This document shows positions 1-40,170 of a stretch of DNA of 64,000 bases, one piece after another. The notes under the pieces are model-generated. The model did no database searches and was not told the origin of the DNA. It saw only the letters and a list, made by a program, of their open reading frames with translations. The position numbers and the translations under genes were made by a program. The first letter of the stretch is position 1. Each line of letters opens with the position of its first letter. The stretch is taken from NCBI GenBank assembly GCA_037039925.1, contig JAXRKP010000101.1:377501-441500 (forward strand), given 5' to 3'. The DNA is from Doris montereyensis (lineage: Eukaryota; Mollusca; Gastropoda; Nudibranchia; Dorididae).

Positions 1-315
1 CCTTTCATTACCTACTTATTTTCATATTTTTTATTTCATTCTAGATCTGAACCTTCCTTTCTTGCTCCTATATATTCTTCACTTTCCCTTCTAGTTACGT
101 TTCTTATCATCACTGTCTTTTTCTTTCTTTCTTCCTCCTTTCCGTTTTTCTTCTGGCATCACATTGTGTGATGCCTTAGGTAGTGCTTAGATCTAGATCT
201 AGATTCTAGGTATTTCTCGTTTGTTGTCTAACGAAGGGTTATACCTCCAAACGTCACATATTTGTTCTGTCTTTATTGGTGGAGTTGTCACTTATTGTCA
301 CATTTCACATAGACG

Positions 316-430
316 TATTAGTAGTAGTAGTAGTAGTATTTAGTAGTAATAGTAGTAGAAGTAGTAAAGAAGGTGGCAGAAATAGCAGCAGTAGTAGCAC
401 TACTACTACTACTACTACTTCTAGTACTAC
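316..430. repeat. Inverted trinucleotide microsatellite
   Basis: A (GTA)n tract at about 316-367 is followed by (CTA)n at about 400-430, so the two halves are reverse complements and can fold into a hairpin. It lies in the ube4b intron after exon 14. Confidence 0.8.
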
Positions 431-510
431 AAACAATTTAAATACAACAGATCATATTTTACACACCATAGAAAGTTGATATAACTAGTAAACAATGACA
501 AAGTACTTAC

Positions 511-27751
<27,241 letters not shown>

Positions 27752-28264
27752 GTTTACAGTTGTGGCCTGAGCCAGTGACGCAGCTTCCCTGGTTCGATTC
27801 CCTTGTCCTTTGTGTAATCAAACCTGCCGACACTGTAAACATTGGCAGCCGCAATGATGAGATCAATTCAGAAAACGGAAGTTTGTTTTTCAGGCTAGTC
27901 TTTAAAAAAGGTTAATGGCTTATCAGATAGTGAAAGAATTGATGTAAGCATAATCAGATAAATTATATTTGAGCACATTAATACAACAATAATGATGATA
28001 ATCATCAAACGATTACAGAATGCATGATCATGATTTAATTATCCCCATGACATCAAACAGAATAGGACAAAGGTTAAATTAAAACGACTAATTTATTTTG
28101 TAGGCATGTGACATGTTCGTATATTTTTACATTTTAAAGTCTTCGTTTGCTTTAGTAGGAAGGTGTGTTATCAGGCCCATGTACTGGGACAGACAGACAC
28201 CAACAGAGAGAGAATGGGCGAGGAAGAAGGGGAGAGAGGGGGGATAAAGGGAAAATAGGTCTAC

Positions 28265-28265
<1 letters not shown>

Positions 28266-28336
<71 letters not shown>

Positions 28337-28387
28337 CAGAGAAAGAGAGAGGGACAGATAGACAAAAGAGAGAGAGAGAGAGGGGGG

Positions 28388-28475
<88 letters not shown>
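28266..28475. repeat. (AG)n tract upstream of ube4b
   Basis: Two long AG runs separated by a short interruption with ggacagatagac. It lies about 0.5 kb upstream of the ube4b start codon. Confidence 0.97.
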
Positions 28476-28478
<3 letters not shown>

Positions 28479-29194
28479 GGGCTTTGTTCGATGTGTAGAT
28501 CTGCGTTGATTTGCGTTTTGATGTGTACTAGATTCTAGATCTACACTGATAATATTTTGATAACCCTTGGGTTTTTTGCGTTTTTGTTCTTCTTTTCAAA
28601 ACTTCCCATTTTCTTTTTACCTTAAATTGTATCCATATCATTCAAACGCAAAACAAGAACAGTGTTCCAAGATCGATATAGGAGTAATTTTGTTAAATGA
28701 CTGTACTGCTTGACAGTGTACTGTTTGATTATGAAACTGCAGACATACGGACATTTGCACTATTATGGAATTACTATCATCAGATTGCCATAAGCTGTGC
28801 TCTATAATTGAACAAAGACGGGTCAAATAAAAATACAAAGATTTGGGGCCCAATCAACCACGTCGTATACTGCCATACAGAAGGCAAGGCCTGTGTGACA
28901 GAGACTTCCTCTCTTACGTCAATGTGATGCCCTAAAGCAGTCCTTTCTGCGCTTAGACATCGTTTTCTTGGTGTACTCTAACATGACGTCACACATTTAT
29001 TTTGGTGTAGCTTATATCATTACCCTACACACATGCATACACACACACACATACATACACCCACACACACATGGACACTTGCACACACACACAACATAAA
29101 CATGCGCGAGCGAGTAACTTAAACGCCAAGAGCATCATCTAAATACTATTGCTGACATAATGATTGCACACGACAAAAATGTGTAGAACAAAGA

Positions 29195-29420
29195 GGGAGA
29201 AAGCGTTGGAGATTGGAAAAGGGAGGGGAAGCGAGAGGAGGAAGAAGGGAAACAGAACGAGAGGAGAGAAAGAAAGAGAAAGAGAGGAGAGAGAGACAGA
29301 AGGAGAAAGAGAGGGGAGAGAGAAAGAGGGAGAGAGACAGACAGACAGACAAAGATGGTAGAAGGGATGAAAAGGAAAGCAGGGGAGAGAGAAAGACGGA
29401 CATAAGCGTAAAGGATAAAT
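29195..29420. repeat. Imperfect polypurine tract
   Basis: GA-rich with GGAG and AAAG units. A (CA)n region lies just left at about 29035-29090. Confidence 0.9.
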
Positions 29421-29514
29421 CCTGGATGAGGGGCTCTGTAATCAAATAAGCAATGAAATAGCTGCTGGATATCTAATGAAATATGTATCGCAGGGTAGCA
29501 ACACAACTCACTTT

Positions 29515-29770
29515 TTGCAAATTTTACAGGAGGAAGAAAAATCTAATTTACTGAGTGACTAGTAACATAAAACACCCAAAACTTTGGTTTTTATGCAAAT
29601 CTTGAAAAATCTGATTTACTGATGACTAGTAACATAAAACAGAAACTTTGGTTTTATATTGCAAATCTTACAGAGGGAAAAAATCTAATTTACTGAGTGA
29701 CTAGTAACATAAAACACCCGAAACATCTTACAGAGGGGAAGAAAAATCTGATTTTGGACTTTTATTTTGG
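29515..29770. repeat. Tandem repeat of about 60-80 bp, four diverged copies
   Basis: Units contain gtgactagtaacataaaaca, aaactttggttttata and ttacagaggaagaaaaatct. From 29770 to 30890 nothing further is recognised. Confidence 0.8.
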
Positions 29771-30910
29771 TTTTATATTGCAAATTATACTACTCAACTG
29801 ATGGTTGATGGGTTTCTTTTACGTTTCTAATGATATATTTTGAGATAATTGAAGTTACAATAGTTGGCACTTCTAAAATGGACTGCCAAGTATGGTGACT
29901 CACACTTACCACAGTTGAGTAGCCAACATAGTCATGCAACTGCAGTGGGAATACATTGCAACTCAATGATACAATACATGAGCAGCCGTGTTAACAGGAG
30001 TTTTGTTATAGTAATTGAATGTTTGCATCAAACATACAATTTTTTTGTCAAACAAATGCTATATTGGAACAAGGAAAGAAAAGACCATTGTGAACATGAA
30101 ATAATGTATTTCATGGAGTAATATCAATAGGTCTATATTTCTTAATATTCCCCCTTATACAACAATTTGTGATAAAGGGAATTCCTATAATGTTAGGAAA
30201 ACCGTTCTCAAGGACTCGTTGCATGGAGGTGAACCAAACAATTTCAACATCTAAATTACTTAAAAGTTAAAATCAAGACAACTGTTTGCTTAAACATGGC
30301 ACCCAGATTATGTTTCATTGTACCTGGGTTTCTATGGGGTTTTTCCCCGATCCAAATGCTGTCTCTTAATGAGAAAAACCATCGAGATGTACATCACCTA
30401 AGTATACTGAAGATACTGGAGTTAAGAGTCGCGGGCTAATAAATATTCCTATCAGATGGCTAAAATCATGTTTCAAACCCAGGGATATACATATAACTCC
30501 ACCCACATAAGGATTTTACTTCACAGAGCCGCATTGCCTCGTTCTTGCTAATGACGTCCATTTAAGGAATTACCTTAGGTTACCCGAAGCCACGACACCA
30601 CAGTGATATGTAATCACAATAGTGCAAGAGGCCATTGACAATACCTCATTTATAACAATAACAGCATAAGATAGTGTTTCAATTTGTATTTCTATTCGTG
30701 CATCGAAGTTGATTAATGATAGGTACATTTAATGATAATTAACTTCTTTATGACATATCAAGTATCTTTAAAAAAGATAAAATTATAAAATAATTTGAAA
30801 GGAAACAATCAACTGCAACAAGCACAGGGTATCTTAAATATTCACAATGCAATCCGTATAGTTTTCGTTTATTCAAATTGCTTTTGAGCACTTCTCACCT
30901 TGTATCATAC

Positions 30911-31016
30911 CTCGTGAGTTGTCCATTTATCTGGGGGAATGAGTCAATGAACTGCCTGGTTGCCTTCTTTTCAACCTGAATCTCCTGTGCTCTCGATTCA
31001 TATTCACTTTCTAGTT
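30911..31016 (-). CDS. Possible internal exon of an unrecognised coiled-coil protein
   Basis: A 106-nt segment between an AG acceptor (gtaggaaaag) and a donor (gtatga). One frame is open and reads LESEYESRAQEIQVEKKATR then QFIDSFPQINGQLTR, which is charged and helical. No partner exon with confirmed phase was found, and no family is recognised. It lies 3 kb upstream of the ube4b start on the same strand. Confidence 0.35.
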
Positions 31017-31129
31017 CTTTTCCTACAACATAACGTAGAGCTATTTGTACCATTCGTTTTTGACAAAGTCAAATTCTCAAGAGTTTGAGGAGAGAGTAAG
31101 ACAAAGAGAATTGGTAGCGTGGCTATTCA

Positions 31130-31830
31130 TTGCCTTTTGCTTCTTTTCTTTGCAGCCAACAAATTTCAACAAAAAGTCCCGTTGACATGTAAGGTCTCTA
31201 AATTCTCAAAACCCATAGATGTTCTCCAGGCGTTCTTTCATTGTGAACTTCTGTTAACAGTTGAGTCGGCTGTCCACAACCACACTTCACACTTTTGGCC
31301 TCTTTTCATACGCCTTTCCTTGTCTGAATTGCAAGACCACTGGTCTTGTTCTTCTGTGAAACATTTCTCTTTCAGTGGCTTTATTTCTTTTCCTTTTTCC
31401 CAACACTTTTCTCTTTGCATGTACACCTTGCTTCATGACCAATTTGGGCGTTTTGAATATCCGCTTCAATTAATCCTGATTTAAAAATTGCAATTGAAGA
31501 AGTGTCAATGATCAGAGAAAAGGATGGATGTCCTGTTTTGACAGTATTAGTTTGGCTAATGACAAACATGCTTCTGGATCAAACGAATCTTCACTTCGAG
31601 CGATATATTTGCATTGCATGAGAGCTTCCGAATCAGGGGAATCAATATCCTCTTCCCTAATTCAAACCCCAAGATAGAGCTTGGTTCAGAGTAAGTACTC
31701 AGTCTAGGAACTTGAGATATAGAACTCCCTGGGGCATCAAGCAAAGGAGAGAAGCCGGCAGTCTGCAGATTTCTCATGTAGAAAACTTCACCATGCGGCC
31801 TGTTCAAACGATATAGAATTAAAGTGCGCT
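31130..31830 (-). pseudogene. Unrecognised coding-like stretch with frame breaks
   Basis: Protein-like pieces follow one another on the minus strand in different frames: PHGEVFYMRNLQTAGFSPLL and SQVPRLSTYSEPSSILGFE near 31800-31670, REEDIDSPDSEALMQCKYIA and SEDSFDPEACLSLAKLILSK near 31660-31540, then KPLKEKCFTEEQDQWSCNSD near 31370-31300. Missing introns plus frame jumps suggest a degraded processed copy, or an unfinished gene with assembly errors. I do not recognise the family. Confidence 0.3.
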
Positions 31831-31849
31831 CAGGGGGAAAATCATGAAA

Positions 31850-33400
31850 TGAAAATCAGATCTGTTATGGCACTCAGCAGCTGCCTTATACAACACTTTT
31901 TAAAGTATGTATCTCAGAATTGCAACCAATGTCGTCTGCGCATTGAGCACAAGAGAATGCTAGATTGAAGAGATGATCTCATTTGTAATGATGAGTCACT
32001 CATATTGTCATATGATTAAATTATTACATTTCTGCACAACGAGACGTGAAGCTAAACCTGAACCAACCTGCTACCCCTACAGAAACTGTATCATCTGTAG
32101 TAAACCATCTGAAGCCTCAGAACATATTAGACTCGAATGGCAAATGGCAGCAACCTCATTTAAAAGGAAAAGATTTGGCTCCGGTGGGTTGGATATTTCA
32201 AAAACTGCAACTTATTTTAAAGCGTTGCATTACTTTACTTAGCATTGCATTTTATAATTTATCTTTAAACATATTGAAACATAACTAACAGTCTAAGGAA
32301 ATGTCTACCATGAGTCCATTTTTAGGATTTTTAAATATATTTTACTCGCTGACAATAGCGGAAATAAAAAAGGCTGACATTCACACTTAGACGAAAAGGA
32401 AAAAGCGTACTCACAGCTCAACAGCAAAAATAAGTCCGATTTAATGTTCTCATCTTGGACTTAAAATCCTTTTCAAAGAGCAATATTATTTACAATGCTG
32501 CAAAACCAATATTAATGCATTATGCAATTCAAAGTTGTAGTGGACAGGAGAAAAAGTACAAACAAGCGGTCAACTTCTCCCTGGCCAGCGTTTCGCGCAT
32601 CCTCACGTTTGGCCGACATCAAATGACCGTCATAAGCAATACTGACTAGAGGGATCAGATTTTTTCCTATTCATTAAAGAAAAATACACAACTATCGTAA
32701 ATGTTTATAAACTCGATTAACTTTGCTCTCGTTTGGACCTTAAGTTGGCATCTCAAGTATTGTAAGTAGGAAAGGATACAATACTTTGTCCTCTGTCAGG
32801 TAACAATTTTCATAAACTTGACTGCCAAGTATTGTTACTCCATGATACCAAAGATTGTTCTAGTATCTTTGACGATACTCACATAATTCTAGTGAGCAAG
32901 AATGATCGCCCTCTCAGTGAAGAGAGAGGCTGAGGTGCGCCGCGTAGAGAGACTGTCATGTCTGCCGTTCGGGGGCAAGATCGTGTTGGGGGCTGGCATA
33001 GCCAAATGAAAGAAAGAGAAAGAAAACGGTTAATTATGATCTGGGCATCGGTTATCAATAACTGTGGAATCAGTTATCAAGTGTACCGATTTTATTTCTG
33101 AAAATCAGTCCCATAATTATAATGGTTAATGGAGTTTTATATCATAAAGAAACGTTATATCACCAACCATGCAAGGTTTCTTAACTGAATTGGTGTGATA
33201 TTGCATTTTATATCCACATATTAATCACATAAAATTTGTCCTTTATCCTATTAAAAAATTCGTTATTTTTGTATGTCTTTTTTTTTCATAAAGCCTTTTA
33301 GTCACCTTTTCACGAAGAAAAGGCAACACCAAATTTTAAATATGAATCTAGAGGAGAGCAAATAGCCCAATTGTAGAGCAGTATTTACAACTTATAATGA
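31850..33400. other. Intergenic, no recognised gene
   Basis: A plus-strand frame at about 32090-32230 (ETVSSVVNHLKPQNILDS, preceded by a ctacag acceptor-like site) looks mildly protein-like but has no donor or family. Otherwise nothing is seen. Confidence 0.4.
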
Positions 33401-33424
33401 CACCAGTGACAGATTTCATTCCTT

Positions 33425-34498
33425 TTCTTTCTTATCAGTTCCCATTCTACCTTTCGGTGCACGGGTTCAGATACCCGAGATGATCTTTCTCCAGGATGCC
33501 CTGTCCTGACTTTTTCTGTTCCCTTCTAAAAATGTTAAATTTCTATGTTTCAATGCCTCTATTATATCTTCTTCCCACTTTCTTCGAGGTCTGCCTTTTG
33601 GTCTTTTACCTTGAGCTTTAGCACTGTATACTGATTTAACTATTCTATTGTCATTCATTTTGTTTACATGCCTAAACCATCTCAATTGATTCATTACTAT
33701 CTTAGTTTTATGCCATCTGCTTTGGTTTGATCTCTTATTGTTATGTTTCTGATTTTGTCTCTTTTAGTTTTCCCTACTACTTTTCTTAGATATTTCATTT
33801 TAGCTGCATGTACTCTACTCTACGGTCTAAGGTCCAAGTTTCACTGCCATAGAGGAGAGTAGGACAATAAACTGTGTTGTATACTGCCATTTTGGTTTTT
33901 GTTGACAATTCTTGTTTACCTACAAATACCTTTCCTAGATGGTTATATATTGCGCTTGCCTTTTTGATTTTCTGGCTGATTTCTTCTCTTAGTTTTCCTC
34001 TGAGTTAATCATTACTCCTGTAGCTTTGAACTTGTTTTAAATTCTCCCTGCCCAATTTAAGATTTTGTGTTTTAACTTCCCTAGTTACAAGCATTGTTTT
34101 TTGGTCTTCTTTGCATTTAGTCTCATTCCTCTTTTATTTAATTAATTATTCATCATGTTAATATTCGACTGATTTGGTTTTCCAAACAGAACTAAATCGT
34201 TAGCAAATGAAAGCATTGATACATTTACTGGTTTGAGCTTCCACATACCTACAATCCCTTTCTTCATTTTTGAGGACGCCTTTTGTGACTGAATCCATAA
34301 ATGTGATAAACAAAAGAGGACTTAGAATACAACCCTGTCTTACTCCTATATCTATATCAAATTCTTCAGACACATTTCCAGCTTCTCTCACTGGACATGT
34401 TGGTTTATTGTAAAAACATTTAATGGCTTCAATCAAATTTTGCTCTACATTGTGTTCTTTTAAGGAATGCCACAGTTCGTCCCTCCTAACAGTGTCTG
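33425..34498 (-). mobile_element. EN-RT LINE copy C: 5'-truncated 3' half
   Basis: Minus-strand fragments of a reverse transcriptase and its C-terminal tail: IGVRQGCILSPLLFITFMDS, then after several frame breaks a tail with RWFRHVNKMNDNRI, KRPKGRPRRKWEEDI and DRASWRKIISGI. It is very similar to copy B at 40690-42860. It stops abruptly near 34498, where copy B continues, a typical 5' truncation. Confidence 0.85.
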
Positions 34499-34599
34499 CC
34501 CTGCTCGGTAACCAAATCGGAAGTCCCTTGCAAATACGTCTTCAATTGGTTGCATTTAAAGAGTCAATTCATATGAAAAATCAACTCGATAGCGTCCCA

Positions 34600-34800
34600 G
34601 TAACAAAGTTTGACACGCATGTGTGTGTGTGTGTGTGTGTATGTGTGTATATATGTGTGTGTGTCATCTAGATCTGTGTTAACTATGTGTACACGTGCGC
34701 ACGACAATGCCTAATCTTGGCTGTTTCGGCTCTTTCTTATCACCCTGTCCATTCCTTTCCCAACTCGGCCGTCCACGATGAACTGCCAGACAGACACTCT
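34600..34800 (-). repeat. Interspersed (TG)n-bearing repeat, copy 2
   Basis: A (GT)n run followed by gtgttaactatgtgtacacg and gcgcacgacaatgcctaatc, the reverse of the copy at 23400. Confidence 0.7.
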
Positions 34801-35039
34801 CGTCAGCTCTCATTTTGATCACGGTGAGAAAATCTGAGAAAGGTATTATGTCACATTATGACATACGCGTCAACAAATAAAGAAAAGTATTTGTCCAATT
34901 TACCGAATGTCTCCACCATCCTATCTCCACCTATAGTATTGAGTGAGGGAAGAATGAACAATCTAGGAAAAGAGGTTTGGCCTATAATTGGGTCTTATCC
35001 TCAAACCAAGTAACAACAAACAAAACCCAAACGATTACA

Positions 35040-35047
35040 AACGACTA

Positions 35048-35086
<39 letters not shown>

Positions 35087-35245
35087 ATCTAGATCTGTGT
35101 TAACTATGTGCACACGTGCGCACGACAATGCCCTCATGTAGTGGGTTGTGGTCCATGACTCTGTCAAAATGCATCTTCGCCAAAATGCACGATTTTTTTG
35201 TCATCTGTGGACCGTGCATTTTTGGCGGAGACTACTGTATTACCA
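35040..35245 (-). repeat. Interspersed (TG)n-bearing repeat, copy 3
   Basis: A (GT)n run, catctagatctgtgttaact and gcgcacgacaatgcc, then diverged sequence to tttggcggagactactgta. Confidence 0.65.
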
Positions 35246-35800
35246 AATGTAAGGCCATGTATGTTGGTAAAAATAACCCTATAATTTTATATTTTGTTGA
35301 CGCCAACAGATCCAGTGATTTGTCTTTTGTAGAATCAGAAAAGGATCTCGGTATAATCTTTGATAAGAATCTGAACTTTGATGACGATATTCATGAATGC
35401 ATTAATGAGGCAAATAGAATGATTGGAATTATTTATAGAAGTTTTTCATATATGGATGTAAACATGTTTCTTAAACTTTATAAAACTGTCATTCGACCTA
35501 TATTGGGATATGGAAATTGTATAGCACTTTATTTAAATGGCAATTAATTCTTTAAGAAAAATTATAAAGACGAGCGACAAGGTTATTAAGAGAATTGGAA
35601 CATGGTGATATGTTATATGATGTAAGATTGAAATTTCTTTAACTCCCCTCACTAAAATACAGAAGAAAACGAGAGGGGGGGGGGGGCTTATCCAATTGTA
35701 TAGGATTTTTCACAATATAGATCATTATTCAACTATTCTCACGTGAATTTTACTCGAGGATATAGATTTAAGATTTATATAATAATTATAATAACAACAA
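35245..35800 (+). mobile_element. CR1/L2/Rex-like LINE, reverse transcriptase C-terminal part
   Basis: Plus-strand frame with KCKAMYVGKNNP, EKDLGIIFDKNLNFDDDIHE, ANRMIGIIYRSFSYMD and FLKLYKTVIRPILGYGNC, the thumb region of CR1/L2/Rex-type reverse transcriptases. After a stop, the tail continues in other frames (an ELEHGD-like block) up to an AT/AAC-rich microsatellite. Dead copy. Confidence 0.8.
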
Positions 35801-35940
35801 CAACAACAAAAACAACAAAAACAATATTAATAATAATAATAACAATAATAATAATAATAATGATAATGATGATGATAATGATGATGATGATGATGATGTC
35901 ATGAGGATGATGATGATGATAATAATAATAATAATACTAC

Positions 35941-36010
<70 letters not shown>

Positions 36011-36015
36011 GGCAT
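35780..36015. repeat. AAT/AAC/GAT-rich microsatellite
   Basis: Runs of aac, aat and gat triplets. It lies between the 3' ends of two oppositely oriented LINE remnants and probably derives from their tails. Confidence 0.9.
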
Positions 36016-36104
36016 TTATATAGCGCCAATATCTATTTGAAATGCTCAGTGGTGCTTAACAATAACATGATTCATAATAAAGATAATAAAACGTTTTATA
36101 TATC

Positions 36105-36600
36105 CAAGTTCATTCATCGACAATTAAATGTAAAATATCAAAAATCGTGAATAAAAAATTATCGACAATTAAAAGTACAATATCAAAAATCGTGAATGCA
36201 ATAAAAATTAAAAGATTCATCGACAATTAAAAGTGAATAAAAGATTATCATCAATAAAAAATCGTCAAAAAATCCTGAATAAAAGATTATCATCGACAAT
36301 TAAAAGTACAATATCAAAAATCGTGAATAAAAGATTATCATCGACAATTAAAAGTACAATATCAAAAATCGTGAATAAAATAATTATCATCGACAATTAA
36401 AAGTACAACAAAAATGAATAAAAGATTAAGTACATTATCAAAAATCGTGAATAAAAGATTATCATCAATAATTAAAAGTACAATGTCAAAAAATCGTGAA
36501 TAAAAGATTATCATCGACGATTAAAAGTACAATATAAAAAATCGTGAATAAAAGATTATCATCGACAATTAAAAGTGCAATATAAGAAACCATGTATAAA
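36105..36600. repeat. 48-bp minisatellite
   Basis: About nine copies of aaaatcgtgaataaaagatt followed by atcatcgacaattaaaagta, with indels. Confidence 0.9.
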
Positions 36601-37914
36601 AACTTAACAGCATGTTTATATTAATATCAAAAATATCTTCAACTCATTGTAAGGTCTTATACTAAGAAGGATTTTTTAAAGAGTTCAGTTTTCATTTTTT
36701 TTAAAAAGCATTCAAAGATTGTTCATTTAATGTGTCCTGAGTCATGGAGTTTCATACTTCGGGTGCAGCAAAATTCAAAAGTTCTGCCAGAGAAATTTGA
36801 TTTGCGTATATTCTTGACTAAGACAGTTTTAGATAGTGATCTAAGTTGCCGTGAAAGCTGATGCAATTTAATGAGATCTTTCAAATAGCTTGGTCCCATA
36901 TTATTATTATTTAAACTTTTAAATGTTATACAGGCAATTTAGGATTTTGTTTTAGACTCTATCGGAAGCTTATGAAGGGGTTTCAGAATTGGGATTATAT
37001 TATTTCTAGATTTAGTTTTGGTGATGAGCATGGCTAAGACATTTTGAATTTTTTGCAATCTTCGGAGTGAGGACTTAGGAAGACCATACGAATTTGATTT
37101 TGAGAAATTTACTATAGATGTGATTGGTTTGATTACTTCAATTAGGCAAGATTTTATCAGCCAACTTGGAGCATCATCTAGATCGCACGATTTGTTTAGG
37201 GCTTGTTTTATTAACGCTCTAACTTCGTCTTCAGTAATTGGTTTAATTTCATTCAAGAATTTTGTCGTATTCTGTCTTATATCTCCAGATTGTGGTGAGA
37301 TATGGTCGTCAAGTTCACTGCCAATGTTATCTTTTTTTCTCTCTAAAAAAAACTTTCCAAACTTCTCTACAAGCTCGTTCTTATCGTTGTACGTTGGCAT
37401 CGTGCTAGCAAGACTATTATTCCTAAGAATCCATGATTTCAAACAAAGCTTTCGAATTTCCTTTGTTTTCGCTAATGTTTTTTTTCTCGAATAAACACTT
37501 TTTTAACTTCTTTTATGGTCAGATTTGTATTATTTCGAATAGCTTTGTAGATGTCTTTATGTATTTGTAACTTTATTTTCGCCAATTGTTTTCAGCATTA
37601 CGACGTTTTGTTTTAACTTACCTGATATCATCTGTAAACCAACGTGTATTTGGACGCATTGTGACCATAGTTGTTTTTATAGGAGCGTGATTGTCAAGTA
37701 CGTTTTTGACAGCCTCATTAAAAATGTTCATCTTGCTCTCAACAGTGTTTTGTTTATCTACCCTTTCACCGTTCTTTGCTTCCGAAATATCATGTCTTAT
37801 CTTACTCGTATCTATGTTCTTTATATTTCGGTATTTGATTTTCTTCCGTTGGAGTCTTTGTTTCTGACAGTCAAGATTGAACAGGTGGTTCGAAAAGTGA
37901 TCTAATTCCAGCCT

Positions 37915-38190
37915 AATGTCATTGGCCGATTTGTACGCAGATGTCAAGACGTAATCTGATTCCTAATGTCATTGATCGATTTGTACGCAGAGTGTTCAAG
38001 ACGTAATTCTAATGTCATTGACGAGTCCGATTTAGACCAAAATTGATCGAATTCCATGTTCAAGACGATCGATTTGATTTGATTCCACCCTAATGTCATT
38101 GATCGATTTGTACGCAGAGTGTGTCAAGACGTAATTTGATTCCACCCTAATGTCATTGATCGATTTGTACGCAGAGTGTGTCAAGACTAA
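37915..38190. repeat. Tandem duplications inside the LINE
   Basis: About four copies of a block with cctaatgtcattgatcgatt and tgtacgcagagtgtgtcaag, spacing about 60-75 bp, inserted between the endonuclease and linker regions. Confidence 0.8.
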
Positions 38191-39202
38191 ATATAAAATA
38201 TGGCCATGTTCGTGAGTTGGCACATCTACTTGTTGTAAAACATTTAAGGATTATATCACGTCTTTGAATCTTTCACTGCTATCATTGCCCACATGAATAT
38301 TAAAATCACCAAGGATAATTGTTTGTTCCATTTTTGAAGGTCTTTCAAGTATAAGTGATTCAAATTTATCGATAAATTGACTTAAAGATAATTTGTTTCT
38401 TTTTGAAAATGACGGACGGTAGATAATGATGAAAGAGGTAGAGTTGTTATCAACAATGAGTTGACATTGTAGATGTTCAAATGTTAAAGTCTCGGGTGTT
38501 ATCATCAGCTTTATGGTCAGATTTGTCTTGAAGATAACAATAATTCCACCACCTCGGCCCTCAGGTTTGTTAAAAATATCATCGAGGGACAAGTTGATTT
38601 ATAATTACCTCATTGTTTACATTCAACCAAAGTGATGAACATAATGTCAATGTCTTTGTCAACAACATATTCATATATGACAGCTGCCTTGTTACACACC
38701 GATCGAGCATTAACAAGGGCGATACAGAGTGTCTTTGTGTTATGTCTTCAAAGTGTGAAGACAGGTCGTCACATTTAATGTAAGTCAATGTTGGAGGGGG
38801 TGGGGGGGGTGGGCGGGGGTGACGGTGACACGACCGATTGTTGACCAGGACAGGGATGGTATGTTGTTTACGTCACCCACCCTCTTAACTTTGTTAGTTA
38901 TGTACGAATACGAATTCATGTCCGAGGTGATTAAAATTCAAAGGTAAATAAGATATAAAAATAGCAAATGACGAAGGCAGTTAGATGCTAGGATTGTAGA
39001 TATCCATGATAATAAATTCAAGAATTCTTGATGATTTGTGATGAAAACGTGCAAAGCAATGCATAAGAAGATATCCCATAAAGACATAAAACACTTGTAA
39101 AAATCTTAGATATAAATCTTTTCACTAACAGTGAGATACAGTTAAAACTCAATTGAAAAACATGGAGCTTTTACGAACACAGCTGCCTGTTAGGCGAGTT
39201 AC

Positions 39203-39247
39203 ACCAAGGCCGTCTATAATAACCTACACTATATAGACGGCCTTGGT
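39203..39247. repeat. Perfect 16-bp inverted repeat (hairpin)
   Basis: accaaggccgtctata at 39203-39218 and its exact complement at 39232-39247, with a 13-base loop. Confidence 0.95.
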
Positions 39248-39894
39248 TACACAGATACTATCACTATCACAGGAAGTTCTACTTCTGTTAGACATATTTA
39301 TTTCATTATACGAACAGTCAAGTTCTGGAATAATTTACTGTTCAAAACAATAAATGCACACATAATTAATTCTGTTAAAATTGCCATTGCCATGGAGCTC
39401 TACAATTTAAAATATTTGTATGATGAATGAATGTGCATTGTTCTTATTGATTACTATATTATGTTCAATCATTTTAAAACTCAATGATTATTTTGAAATG
39501 TATGGGGCATTTAAAGCTCAAATGACCAATATAGCCCCCCCCCCCCACCCCCTGACAAAATATACCAATCAAAAAAGAAGAACCCCCCCCCCGTGAACTC
39601 ATCAACAATCCTACATCATCATCATCAACAACAACAACAAACAAACAACAACTACACAAACAATAGAAAGCAAACAAGCAAACAAATAAAGACAGACCCC
39701 CCCTCCTGCTTCCGGAGAACACACCATTTGAATATTAAAAGTAAAGACAGGCGGTAAGGTAAGGGGCTTTGATTTCATTTGGTTTGATCTAATTTGATTT
39801 GATTTGATTTGATTAAATTTGATTTCATTGCATTTTCCAACATCCAAAGCTAAGCGATCTCGGGGGTTTTGGTAGGATTTTTGCCAACACTGCC

Positions 39895-40170
39895 ATGGAA
39901 ACAGCCAAGGGATCTTTTTAACGTGCACAGAGATGATATGCACACATGACCTCACTTTTCCCGTCCGTCTCCGATGGGACTAGGTGTCGATCCATCTGCC
40001 TGGACCAGGGGCCGGGGTGGGGTGGGGGGTAGGGGTGGAGTTGTATGTATTACTCGAAAAATACTCAAAACTTGAGAGAAATGTTCAACCTTCCGGGGTT
40101 TGAAACCCACGACCTTTTGGTTGAGAAGCCGACACCTTGCCTTTAGACTACCGAGTCCCCCACAGTTAGA
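39895..40170 (-). mobile_element. SINE family B, reversed
   Basis: On the minus strand: head gggactcggtagtctaaagg, B-box gtgggtttcaaaccccgg, ccaggcagatggatcgacac, atcggagacgg and gttaaaaagatcccttggct. Confidence 0.85.

Larger units (their letters stand above)
36015..38790 (-). mobile_element. CR1/L2-like LINE with endonuclease and internally deleted RT
   Basis: On the minus strand: endonuclease (GRGGGIIVIFKTNLTIKLM, FIIIYRPSF, ILGDFNIHVGN) at about 38590-38250, a linker with NTRWFTDDIR at about 37620, the RT start (PITEDEVRALIKQALNKSCD, LDDAPSWLIKSCL) at about 37200, then an abrupt jump to the C-terminal LQKIQNVLAMLITKTKSRNN and LHKLPIES at about 37000. The RT palm with the YADD-type motif is deleted. 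The 3' end (ggcatttatatagcgcc) lies next to the AAT microsatellite. Confidence 0.8.
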
